5,390 nt of DNA from Rhodobacterales bacterium UBA3089 (GTDB lineage Bacteria; Pseudomonadota; Alphaproteobacteria; Rhodobacterales; Rhodobacteraceae). How positions within the stretch are numbered: position 1 is the stretch's first letter; each line of letters begins with the position of its first letter. Shown here piece by piece: positions 1 through 5,385 of this stretch. The position numbers were made by a program, and so were the translations under genes. Where the stretch lies: the NCBI GenBank assembly GCA_002367255.1, contig DFBD01000269.1, positions 1-5,390 of the forward strand. The letters run 5' to 3'. The notes beneath the pieces are model-generated. The model did not search any database. It was not told the origin of the DNA and saw only the letters and a program-made list of their open reading frames with translations.

Positions 1-959
1 TCCACATTAGGAGGGCGGCTTTCCATGCGGCCGATGTGAATCTGTTGTAGCTGAAGCTCGGCTGTGTCTTCGATGGTAACAATACGTTCTTCGTTGCCGA
101 TAAAGCCGGAAAGAGCGTTCAAAGTTGTCGTTTTACCAGAACCCGTACCGCCAGAAACGATGATATTAAGGCGTGTTGCAACAGCGGCCTGAAGATAGGT
201 CGCCATAGATTCGGTGAATGCGCCAAAGTTGATTAGGGAATCAACGGAAAGCTTTTCTTTGGTGAATTTACGAATGGACACAAGTGATCCGTCAACAGCA
301 CAGGGCGGGACCATCGCGTTGAAGCGGGAACCGTCTTGCAGACGCGCATCCACGTAAGGCGAACTTTCATCGACGCGACGACCAACAGCTGAAACGATTT
401 TATCGATGACCCGCATTAGATGCTTTTCATCTTTGAACTTAATGGGGGTCAGTTCCAGAATACCGGCACGCTCCACAAAAATCTGCTGGCTGCCGTTGAT
501 AAGAATGTCGTTGACGGTATCATCGCGCAAAAGAACCTCGATAGGTCCAAGCCCGATGACTTCGTCCAGCAAATCGGCATTCAACTGCTTTTGGTCAGCC
601 GTATTCAGAACAACATCCATATCGCGCAGGCCCTCGCGCGCGATTAAGGCTATTTCGTGCCTCAAATCCTCTTCCGAGGCTTTGTCGAGTGCCGCAAGGT
701 TCAGGCTTTCAAGAAGGCGTTTGTGCAAATCCATGCGAATTTCAAGCAGACGTTCCGCACGCTTGGCTTCTTTGGGGTCAAGTGCAACAGATTTTGGCGG
801 GCTGGGCTTTATTTTCTTGCTCGGTGCCGTTTTTTCTGGTTTCGGAGCAGTAGACGCAGCAACGTCAGCAGTCGTCGCTGGTTTAGCCGGGGATACGAGC
901 GAGGGGGCCGCAGCGGGGCCGCTCTCGGAAGAGTCTTGTTTGTTGAATCGCTTGAACAT
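1..959 (-). CDS. cpaF: Tad pilus assembly ATPase CpaF/TadA (partial, C-terminus outside the window)
   Basis: This is the cytoplasmic secretion ATPase (GspE/VirB11 family) that drives assembly of Flp pilin at the inner membrane. It reads from ATG at 959 to the window edge without a stop, giving 319 residues; the family is usually about 450-500. Residues 10-58 are an Ala/Pro/Lys-rich, probably disordered extension. Residues 65-135 are helical, and 136-230 carry the typical N-terminal ATPase domain (GLGPIEVLL, then VDESSPYVDARLQDGSRFNA). The Walker A motif GGTGSGKT is at 270-277 with Lys276. An acidic box IVTIEDTAEL follows at 293-302, then LQLQQIHIGRMESRPPN. Walker B and the His box would lie beyond position 1 and cannot be judged. 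The start is fixed by TAAGGAG six bases upstream, overlapping the cpaE stop, so cpaE and cpaF are very likely cotranscribed and translationally coupled. Seen: motifs and start. Known: family role. Pilus function here is inferred from the neighbours. Confidence 0.96.
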   Translation of the reverse strand, partial: MFKRFNKQDSSESGPAAAPSLVSPAKPATTADVAASTAPKPEKTAPSKKIKPSPPKSVALDPKEAKRAERLLEIRMDLHKRLLESLNLAALDKASEEDLRHEIALIAREGLRDMDVVLNTADQKQLNADLLDEVIGLGPIEVLLRDDTVNDILINGSQQIFVERAGILELTPIKFKDEKHLMRVIDKIVSAVGRRVDESSPYVDARLQDGSRFNAMVPPCAVDGSLVSIRKFTKEKLSVDSLINFGAFTESMATYLQAAVATRLNIIVSGGTGSGKTTTLNALSGFIGNEERIVTIEDTAELQLQQIHIGRMESRPPNV

Positions 960-965
960 CTATAG

Positions 966-972
966 CTCCTTA
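966..972 (-). promoter_or_regulatory. Ribosome binding site of cpaF overlapping the cpaE stop codon
   Basis: The minus strand reads TAAGGAG, then six bases (CTATAG), then the ATG of cpaF at 959. The TAA of this motif (970-972) is the stop codon of cpaE. The near-perfect Shine-Dalgarno decides the cpaF start. Its overlap with the stop suggests that ribosomes finishing cpaE help start cpaF translation. Confidence 0.85.
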
Positions 973-2190
973 GGCAATCGCAGCCTTTTGTTCTTCCGCC
1001 ATTGTAATCAATGATTCCGCAATTTTGCGAATTTCTTTGCGTAACGGATTTTTCGGTGCCGCATCGGCGAGAGGCCGCCCTTGATCGTTCGCAGCCAAAA
1101 CCGGTTTTCCGCCGTCTGGTAACAGGATGTTAATGTCGATACCCAAACTCTCGGAGAACCGTTTCGCGCGGGCTTTGCCGTTAAGGTCGGTGAAAGCAGG
1201 CGCAAAATTCAAAACGAATTGCATTTTTTCTTCGGGTAATTCTTCAGATTTAAGAACCCGCAGGAAACGCATCATGTTTTGGGCCGAACGCATATCCAGT
1301 TCCATAACCGCGAAATACGTTTCTGCCATTTGCAATACATTCGCGGACCAATCCACCAATGTCGTCGGCATATCAACGATTACGAAATCATAAGACTCGC
1401 GCGCAAAGGAAATGATGTTTTCGATGGCATGTCCATTAACGATATCCAGCGGGAATATCTCTGGAGGGGCGGTCAGGACTGCCATGCGCGATTTGAACGA
1501 GGTCAGACTCTCTGCAAACATGTCAGCATCGAGATTTTCGATGTTCGTAAGCATTTCGGTTACTGCATCCCGGTTTCCCAGATCCAGATATGTGGAAACG
1601 GAGCCCGTCTGGAAGTTCAAGTCCAAAATGGCCACCTTTATAGGGGACTTTTTGTCAAACGTGGCCATTTCCCATGCTAGATTAACCGCGAAGGTAGACG
1701 TTCCTACACCTCCCGCAACACCGTAGATGGGTAAAACGATGCCGCGACGGCGTTTTTTCGTTTTCTTTTGCTCTGTTTCTACTTCGATCGCATTATCCCG
1801 AAGACGGGCGAGCGCATCCCCAAGTGCATCCTTCGGAGGCGGGCAGGGGAGGAAATCGTCAGTGCCATGCCGCATAATCTGATGCAAGCTTGTCGGAGAG
1901 ATGTCTCGGGCAACCAGAAGAACCTTCAAACGACGGGCTTTCACGGCTTTGATAAAACCGGTTACAGCGTCGAGGTTATCTTCATCATTCTTGTCGACGC
2001 AAACAAATATCACATCTAGCTCATCAAGAGAGCCGCGCTCAAGAGACTCCATCGCTTCTTTATAGGAACCAACGGCCCAGCTTTTTGCAAAATGATCCGA
2101 TAGTTCGCTCACAAGTTCAGGGAACTTTTTGATATCACGTGTGGCGGCATAAGCCTCGATCACACGTTCTTTTAGTTTTAGTAGTGCCAT
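970..2190 (-). CDS. cpaE: Tad pilus localisation protein CpaE/TadZ (ParA/MinD-like ATPase fold)
   Basis: This 406-residue protein has the CpaE/TadZ layout. An N-terminal receiver-like domain (about residues 57-135) lacks an obvious full phosphorylation site set. A basic linker KKTKKRRR (142-149) follows, then a ParA/MinD-type domain (about 150-400). In that domain the deviant Walker A is AGGVGTST (159-166), the switch I region is LDLNFQTGS (189-197) and Walker B is FVIVDMP (269-275). Both lysines of the classical KGGxGK(T/S) are missing (Ala159 and Thr164), so ATP hydrolysis is doubtful. TadZ proteins are known to have atypical forms of this motif. In the family the protein sits at the membrane or pole and recruits the other Tad proteins. 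ATG at 2190 is the only canonical start: an in-frame TGA lies 16 codons upstream at 2236-2238. The Shine-Dalgarno is weak (GGGGGC at 2195-2200). It is the first gene after an intrinsic terminator and is followed after 10 bases by cpaF. Confidence 0.95.
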   Translation of the reverse strand: MALLKLKERVIEAYAATRDIKKFPELVSELSDHFAKSWAVGSYKEAMESLERGSLDELDVIFVCVDKNDEDNLDAVTGFIKAVKARRLKVLLVARDISPTSLHQIMRHGTDDFLPCPPPKDALGDALARLRDNAIEVETEQKKTKKRRRGIVLPIYGVAGGVGTSTFAVNLAWEMATFDKKSPIKVAILDLNFQTGSVSTYLDLGNRDAVTEMLTNIENLDADMFAESLTSFKSRMAVLTAPPEIFPLDIVNGHAIENIISFARESYDFVIVDMPTTLVDWSANVLQMAETYFAVMELDMRSAQNMMRFLRVLKSEELPEEKMQFVLNFAPAFTDLNGKARAKRFSESLGIDINILLPDGGKPVLAANDQGRPLADAAPKNPLRKEIRKIAESLITMAEEQKAAIA

Positions 2191-2194
2191 AAAT

Positions 2195-2200
2195 GCCCCC
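2195..2200 (-). promoter_or_regulatory. Weak ribosome binding site of cpaE
   Basis: The minus strand reads GGGGGC followed by ATTT and the ATG at 2190. It is purine-rich but not a good anti-Shine-Dalgarno match, unlike the AAGGA-type sites of cpaB and cpaF. No better site or alternative canonical start exists before the upstream in-frame stop, so cpaE translation initiation may be modest. Confidence 0.4.
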
Positions 2201-2239
2201 AGACTACCGTTAGAAATGATACTGGTTATACAAATTCAC

Positions 2240-2268
2240 CAATTGTTTATCGTACTATACAATTGTTT
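2240..2268 (-). repeat. Direct repeat AAACAATTG, two copies 20 bp apart
   Basis: The minus-strand 9-mer AAACAATTG occurs exactly at 2260-2268 and 2240-2248, with copy starts 20 bp apart (about two helical turns). Each contains the self-complementary hexamer CAATTG. A third copy of the same 9-mer, on the plus strand, lies at 4505-4513 in the cpaC leader. This looks like a paired binding site for a regulator, but no known regulator is recognised and AT-rich sequence makes short repeats easier to find by chance. Confidence 0.5.
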
Positions 2269-2275
2269 CATAATC

Positions 2276-2288
2276 ATAGTGTCACTAT
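2276..2288. promoter_or_regulatory. 13-bp palindrome, operator-like
   Basis: The plus strand reads ATAGTG-T-CACTAT, a perfect 6-1-6 inverted repeat in the cpaE leader. It sits just downstream of the best -10 candidate (2296-2301), close to where transcription would begin, a position typical of a repressor site. The arms are too short and AT-rich for a strong RNA hairpin, and no T-run follows. Operator function is inferred. Confidence 0.4.
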
Positions 2289-2361
2289 ACCAATAATTAC
2301 ACCCCGTACAGCACAGAAATAATCAACGATCTGATCCTGAGAGCGTTTTTGCCTAGTCCCG

Positions 2362-2392
2362 AAAAAAAGGCCCCGAAAGTTCGGAGCCTTTT
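2362..2392 (-). terminator. Rho-independent terminator after the OmpA-like gene
   Basis: On the minus strand a 12-bp stem (AAAAGGCTCCGA against TCGGGGCCTTTT, with one G-U wobble) closes a four-base loop ACTT and runs into seven consecutive T (2368-2362). It starts about 25 bases after the OmpA-like gene's stop codon. The wobble pair would be a C-A mismatch in plus-strand RNA, and only four T follow on that side, so the element is oriented to stop leftward transcription. It should end the cpaC-ompA transcript before cpaE. Confidence 0.87.
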
Positions 2393-2417
2393 GTAGTAAG
2401 AGGCATTTGCGTAAGTG

Positions 2418-3014
2418 CTAGTTTCCGGCACCTACGTATGAGTTGTAGACGTTAACGGCGACTTTGCCGTCGAAGTCATCACCGATGTAGCCTTTAACGA
2501 AACCGGACACAGCTGTGACTGTTCGGCGGTTCAGGCGTTCACGATCTTGCGTATTGATCAAAGGTTCGGATTCACCTTTTGATACAACTGCAATCAGGTT
2601 CTTACGTGGAATCCCTTGCGAAACAAGATAGTTAACGGCTGCTTGTGCGCGTCGTTGGCCCAAGCTGTTGTTATAGCCGGTAGAGCCGACCAGATCCGTA
2701 TGCCCGTATACTGTAAAGCGTACGTGCGGGAATCCTTTCATCCATGCGGCCTGACCACGTAAGATTGTTTTCGCTTCAGCGTCCAGAACGGAGCGGTTGA
2801 ATTCGAAATTAATCATAGTAGGGGTCGCACGGCGGAACTGCTCGTCCAGACTTTGCAGCGCTGCACCTGGCTCTAGATAAGCCGTTTGGGCAAACTGGTT
2901 GCTTGTTGCAGAACCTGCAAATGTGCCTTCGTTCAGCATGGTCCCCGCAGGATCAAGACACCCTGCAGTTAGAAGAACAGAAGCAGCGGCGGTTATTTTA
3001 AGTGTAGTTTTCAT
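2418..3014 (-). CDS. OmpA-like peptidoglycan-binding lipoprotein of the Tad locus
   Basis: This 198-residue protein begins with a lipoprotein signal (MKTTLKITAAASVLLTAGC, acylated Cys19). A linker of about 45 residues follows, then an OmpA C-terminal (OmpA/Pal/MotB) domain at about 66-170. Visible motifs are INFEFNRSVLD (68-78), YGHTDLVGS (103-111), the helix QRRAQAAVNYLVSQGI (120-135) and NRRT (162-165). Asp107 and Arg122 have the 15-residue spacing of the diaminopimelate-binding Asp and Arg of OmpA, so peptidoglycan binding is likely. A short tail (171-198) is unassigned. It starts five bases after cpaC, with GGAG (3023-3026) inside the end of cpaC and eight bases before the ATG, which suggests coupling. 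It occupies the slot of cpaD in Caulobacter and may anchor the CpaC secretin to the cell wall; that role is inferred. A terminator follows. Confidence 0.93.
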   Translation of the reverse strand: MKTTLKITAAASVLLTAGCLDPAGTMLNEGTFAGSATSNQFAQTAYLEPGAALQSLDEQFRRATPTMINFEFNRSVLDAEAKTILRGQAAWMKGFPHVRFTVYGHTDLVGSTGYNNSLGQRRAQAAVNYLVSQGIPRKNLIAVVSKGESEPLINTQDRERLNRRTVTAVSGFVKGYIGDDFDGKVAVNVYNSYVGAGN

Positions 3015-3019
3015 TTGCC

Positions 3020-4354
3020 TTACTCCAACACATAGCCATAGGAACCTTGCACACCCTGAGAACCAGAGCCACCAAGGGACGAAGTGCCTTCAATAGTTCC
3101 CAGTAGGAACAGCTCTTCTTCGGTAGGGACGCGCATGCGGTCGGTGGGCATACTTAGCGCCTCGCCGGAAACTGGCTTAACCAGATGCGGTGTGATGATG
3201 ATGACCAGCTCGCTTTGACGGCGGGCGAAGTCAGTGCTTCTGAACAATGCGCCAAGTATAGGGATGTCACTCAACCATGGAACCTGTTCAACAGCGTCAG
3301 CGAAATCGTCCTGCAATAGGCCGGCAATCGCAAAGCTTTGACCGTCACGCATTTCAACTGTTGTCGTTGTGTTGCGTGTTTTGAAGCCCATAATGCCGTT
3401 GACCAAAACCGATTTATCCAACGCACTAACCTCGGTAGTCAAATTAAGGCTGATGTGGTTGTCATCAATCACCGTAGGCGTGAATATCAGGTTAACGCCA
3501 TATGGCTTGAACTCGGTAGATCCGTCTAAACCAGATATCGGAATTTCGCCACCGGCCAAGAAACTGGCTTGCTGGCCGGAAATAGCGACAACATTCGGTT
3601 CGGCCAACGTTCGTACCATGCCCTTGCTTTCAAGCGCTTGGATAAGAACGTCAACAGCAAGACCACCGCCACCGAATTTAAATAAAGCACTACCCTGGCT
3701 GAAGCCAAGCGAGCCGTCAACAGTACCCGTATCAATAGTACTTCCGCCCGACAGGCCGGTAATACCAACCGAACTGCTTAACGCCTTACTTGTAGAGCGC
3801 TGCATCTCGGCAAACCGAACTTTCAGCATGACCTGCTGACTTCCACCGACCATCATCAGGTTTGTAACCTGATCACCGGCGTATCTACTTGCCAATTCCA
3901 TCGCGCGTGCAACTTTACGAGCGCCTGAAACCGTACCACTTAGTACAATACCGCTGCCCGCTGTGCGGACCTCGATCGGTTCGCCCGGCAGTATCTCTGC
4001 AAGGCGTTCCTTGAATTCTGCGATGTCGGGGACTACCCGTACATCCACGTTGGCTATCAGGTTGCCATCAACACCAAACAACGTAAGCGTTGTGCGCCCC
4101 GGTGCCTTGCCTAGAACGTAAATCGTGCTCTCGGACAATGTCGCGATGTCGGCGATGCCTGGATTTGCAACGGATATCTCTGCGAATGGCAAATCGCTCT
4201 GAACAACAATCGCGCGGTTTGTCGCCACGGTTATGTTGCTTGAAACGGAGCCCCGCAACACAGAAAGACCAGACTGAGCTGATACCTGTGTTACCGTCGG
4301 TAAAGTTAATGCAAGTCCTAACAGACTCGCCTTTATTAGTTTGTCAAATTTCAT
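3020..4354 (-). CDS. cpaC: Tad pilus outer-membrane secretin CpaC/RcpA
   Basis: This protein forms the multimeric outer-membrane channel through which the Flp pilus exits. It has 444 residues from the ATG at 4354. A Sec signal peptide (residues 1-26, likely cut after VSA) is followed by an N-terminal pilus/secretin domain (about 38-108, with VANPGIADIATLSESTIYVLGKAPGRTTL across 62-90) and a BON-like domain (about 112-168). The secretin core (about 175-392) includes the signature VPWLSDIPILGALF (358-371) and the final strand SELVIIITPHLV (381-392). A Gly/Ser-rich tail with SLGGSGSQGVQGSYG (426-440) closes the protein. A longer reading from 4438 adds 28 residues in front of the signal peptide and has no ribosome site, so the shorter start is chosen (AGGA five bases upstream). 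It follows cpaB after a 194-bp palindrome-bearing leader and precedes the OmpA-like gene by five bases. Confidence 0.96.
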   Translation of the reverse strand: MKFDKLIKASLLGLALTLPTVTQVSAQSGLSVLRGSVSSNITVATNRAIVVQSDLPFAEISVANPGIADIATLSESTIYVLGKAPGRTTLTLFGVDGNLIANVDVRVVPDIAEFKERLAEILPGEPIEVRTAGSGIVLSGTVSGARKVARAMELASRYAGDQVTNLMMVGGSQQVMLKVRFAEMQRSTSKALSSSVGITGLSGGSTIDTGTVDGSLGFSQGSALFKFGGGGLAVDVLIQALESKGMVRTLAEPNVVAISGQQASFLAGGEIPISGLDGSTEFKPYGVNLIFTPTVIDDNHISLNLTTEVSALDKSVLVNGIMGFKTRNTTTTVEMRDGQSFAIAGLLQDDFADAVEQVPWLSDIPILGALFRSTDFARRQSELVIIITPHLVKPVSGEALSMPTDRMRVPTEEELFLLGTIEGTSSLGGSGSQGVQGSYGYVLE

Positions 4355-4359
4355 TGTGA

Positions 4360-4363
4360 TCCT
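4360..4363 (-). promoter_or_regulatory. Ribosome binding site that sets the cpaC start
   Basis: The minus strand reads AGGCAGGATCACA directly before the ATG at 4354, placing AGGA five bases upstream. The start it defines begins exactly at a classical signal peptide (MKFDKLIKASLLGLALTL), whereas the upstream ATG at 4438 has no such site. Confidence 0.65.
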
Positions 4364-4491
4364 GCCTCTCAAAATCACCAAGTTGAATTTATGGTCATGC
4401 TCTTGAAACCATAGCAAATAGCATCGCGCATTTTTCATGCGTCTGTGCGGGCAGGATGCGTGAAATTCAAAGTAGAATCAACTATCTTTTT

Positions 4492-4503
4492 CGAATCGAT
4501 TCG
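4492..4503. promoter_or_regulatory. 12-bp perfect palindrome (copy 1), operator-like
   Basis: The sequence CGAATCGATTCG reads identically on both strands. It differs by one base from a second copy whose start is 31 bp away (about three helical turns). A palindrome repeated at this phase in a leader suggests cooperative binding of a dimeric regulator to one face of the DNA. The regulator is unknown. Confidence 0.45.
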
Positions 4504-4521
4504 CAAACAATTGAATTGCGA
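4501..4521. repeat. Inverted repeat TCGCAA-N9-TTGCGA
   Basis: Exact six-base arms at 4501-4506 and 4516-4521 flank nine bases that include CAATTG. The element sits between the two 12-bp palindromes and shares bases with the first. It may be part of the same protein-binding array. The arms are too short to argue for a stable RNA hairpin. Confidence 0.35.
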
Positions 4522-4522
4522 G

Positions 4523-4534
4523 CGAATTGATTCG
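4523..4534. promoter_or_regulatory. 12-bp palindrome (copy 2), operator-like
   Basis: The sequence CGAATTGATTCG (inverted repeat CGAAT-TG-ATTCG) matches copy 1 at 11 of 12 positions. It lies 15 bases after the cpaB stop codon, close to the upstream end of the cpaC leader. Confidence 0.45.
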
Positions 4535-4548
4535 TTATTTTGAGGAAA

Positions 4549-5379
4549 TCACTCTTCGGGGCAAGGAACCTCGACCACGATTACTTCGGCACCTTTCCGA
4601 GTGCGAAGCGTGCAGGTTTCTTTTTGCTCTACTGCTATGACTTCATTGCCAATAATGTCGGATTGGTTGACCTGAAAGGCGCCAGAAACAACATCATCTT
4701 CGGCCCCGCGCAAGGACAAAGTCAGGCGACCGGTTTGTTGGGCCTGTGTCAACTCTGCAACGGTTTGTGGAGAAACTTCAACGGTCACTGTTCTTGCAAT
4801 AATTGTACGCGAAATGTCCGAGTTTTCCACCTGGTCCACAGCAATCAGGCGAACCCCCTCAAGGATCAAGCGTGTAATGGTCGCTCCGCCGTCGCTGCCG
4901 GTCCAGTAAACGTCAACGCGGTCATTGGGCTGTAGGAAGCCCGAAACACCCGTGCTTACGTTGATGTTAATTGTAAAAGCACGCATTCCGGGCGCTAAAC
5001 GGGAACGAACACCGGCATCTTCGCCAAAATCGGTGATTTTATGTGGCAGAAGAGGCTCGTCCTTGACTATATTTATCAAAACGGCGCGCGGTTCGGCACC
5101 CTCGCCACCAAGCAAATGTTCAAGATCCGAGAATGCGCCTTTTGGCAGGTACTCTTTGGGCCAACCGATAAGTTTAACGTCGTCTGGCTTAAGGAATTGT
5201 CCAAAAACGAGGTCTCGTGTTGCCACCGCTACACCGACAAGCTCGATTGAGGGCGCGTTATTTCGGCGCGCTTGCGCTAGTTCTGCCTCTAAACCGGACA
5301 GTTGTTGTTGAAACAGGTACGCGGCAGCCCCCGCGAGACCGACACCAATCAATAAAACAAAAGCAAAAACAATACGCAT
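4549..5379 (-). CDS. cpaB: Tad pilus assembly protein CpaB/RcpC
   Basis: This 276-residue protein is an inner-membrane-anchored periplasmic partner of the CpaC secretin. One N-terminal membrane segment (about residues 3-22) is followed by a short polar helical stretch (23-40) and a SAF-type domain (about 47-113, from VGVAVATRDLVFGQFL to VKDEPLLPHKI). The RcpC/CpaB domain (about 124-235) contains LAPGMRAFTININVSTGVSG (128-147) and FLQPNDRVDVYW (148-159). The C-terminal part carries two cysteines, Cys256 and Cys273, with a segment of beta character between them, which could form a periplasmic disulfide. The length is usual for the family. The start at 5379 is supported by AAGGA (5386-5390) six bases upstream. 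The prepilin peptidase and pilin genes would be expected to the right of the window. It precedes cpaC in the same orientation across a 194-bp leader. Confidence 0.95.
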   Translation of the reverse strand: MRIVFAFVLLIGVGLAGAAAYLFQQQLSGLEAELAQARRNNAPSIELVGVAVATRDLVFGQFLKPDDVKLIGWPKEYLPKGAFSDLEHLLGGEGAEPRAVLINIVKDEPLLPHKITDFGEDAGVRSRLAPGMRAFTININVSTGVSGFLQPNDRVDVYWTGSDGGATITRLILEGVRLIAVDQVENSDISRTIIARTVTVEVSPQTVAELTQAQQTGRLTLSLRGAEDDVVSGAFQVNQSDIIGNEVIAVEQKETCTLRTRKGAEVIVVEVPCPEE

Positions 5380-5385
5380 TTTGTA

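Larger units (their letters stand above)
2191..2361 (-). promoter_or_regulatory. AT-rich leader of cpaE with probable promoter and operator-like repeats
   Basis: This stretch lies between the terminator of the upstream unit and the cpaE start and holds no gene. A fresh promoter is expected here because transcription from cpaC-ompA should stop at 2362-2392. The best sigma70-like pair I find is TTGATT (2321-2326) and TGTAAT (2296-2301) on the minus strand, with a long spacer of 19. TATAGT occurs at 2284-2289 and 2254-2259 and TATAAC at 2225-2230, but without good -35 partners. The region also holds a 13-bp palindrome and an exact 9-bp direct repeat, listed separately. That a promoter lies here is a fair inference; the exact hexamers are uncertain. 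Confidence 0.5.
4355..4548 (-). promoter_or_regulatory. Leader between cpaB and cpaC with paired palindromes
   Basis: This 194-bp AT-rich spacer is unusually long for two adjacent Tad genes and holds no gene. It contains two near-identical 12-bp palindromes and an inverted repeat (listed separately), all within 4492-4534. A possible promoter on the minus strand is TTGTTT (4505-4510) and GATAGT (4481-4486) with an 18-base spacer that would contain the palindrome at 4492-4503. The hexamers are weak. No terminator is visible after cpaB, so read-through from cpaB is also possible. Confidence 0.4.

Noticed and set aside
406..1014. 202-codon plus-strand reading frame
   Set aside because: It lies antisense to the well-supported cpaF 5' half, is rich in Ser/Arg of the kind produced by reading a gene backwards, and has no recognisable motif or ribosome site.
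1279..1726. Plus-strand reading frames opposite cpaE
   Set aside because: They are antisense to the conserved ParA-like region of CpaE and overlap each other in different frames, as expected of shadows.
2191..2417. Small RNA or riboswitch in the spacer before cpaE
   Set aside because: Apart from the terminator, which belongs to the upstream unit, I see no conserved aptamer-like pairing or second terminator that would close an independent transcript.
3369..3839. 156-codon plus-strand reading frame opposite cpaC
   Set aside because: It is antisense to the conserved secretin core and has no recognisable domain or ribosome site.
4355..4438. Longer N-terminus for CpaC starting at 4438 (MKNARCYLLW...)
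   Set aside because: It would put 28 non-signal residues before a classical signal peptide, and no Shine-Dalgarno precedes the ATG. The start at 4354 has AGGA at good spacing.
4427..4441. Small hairpin CGCAT-N5-ATGCG in the cpaC leader
   Set aside because: A five-base stem with an AT-rich loop is common by chance, has no T-run after it, and is not placed to hide the ribosome site.
4540..5311. Plus-strand reading frames of 131 and 128 codons opposite cpaB
   Set aside because: Both are covered by cpaB, which has clear domains and a good start; the opposite-strand products show no family features.
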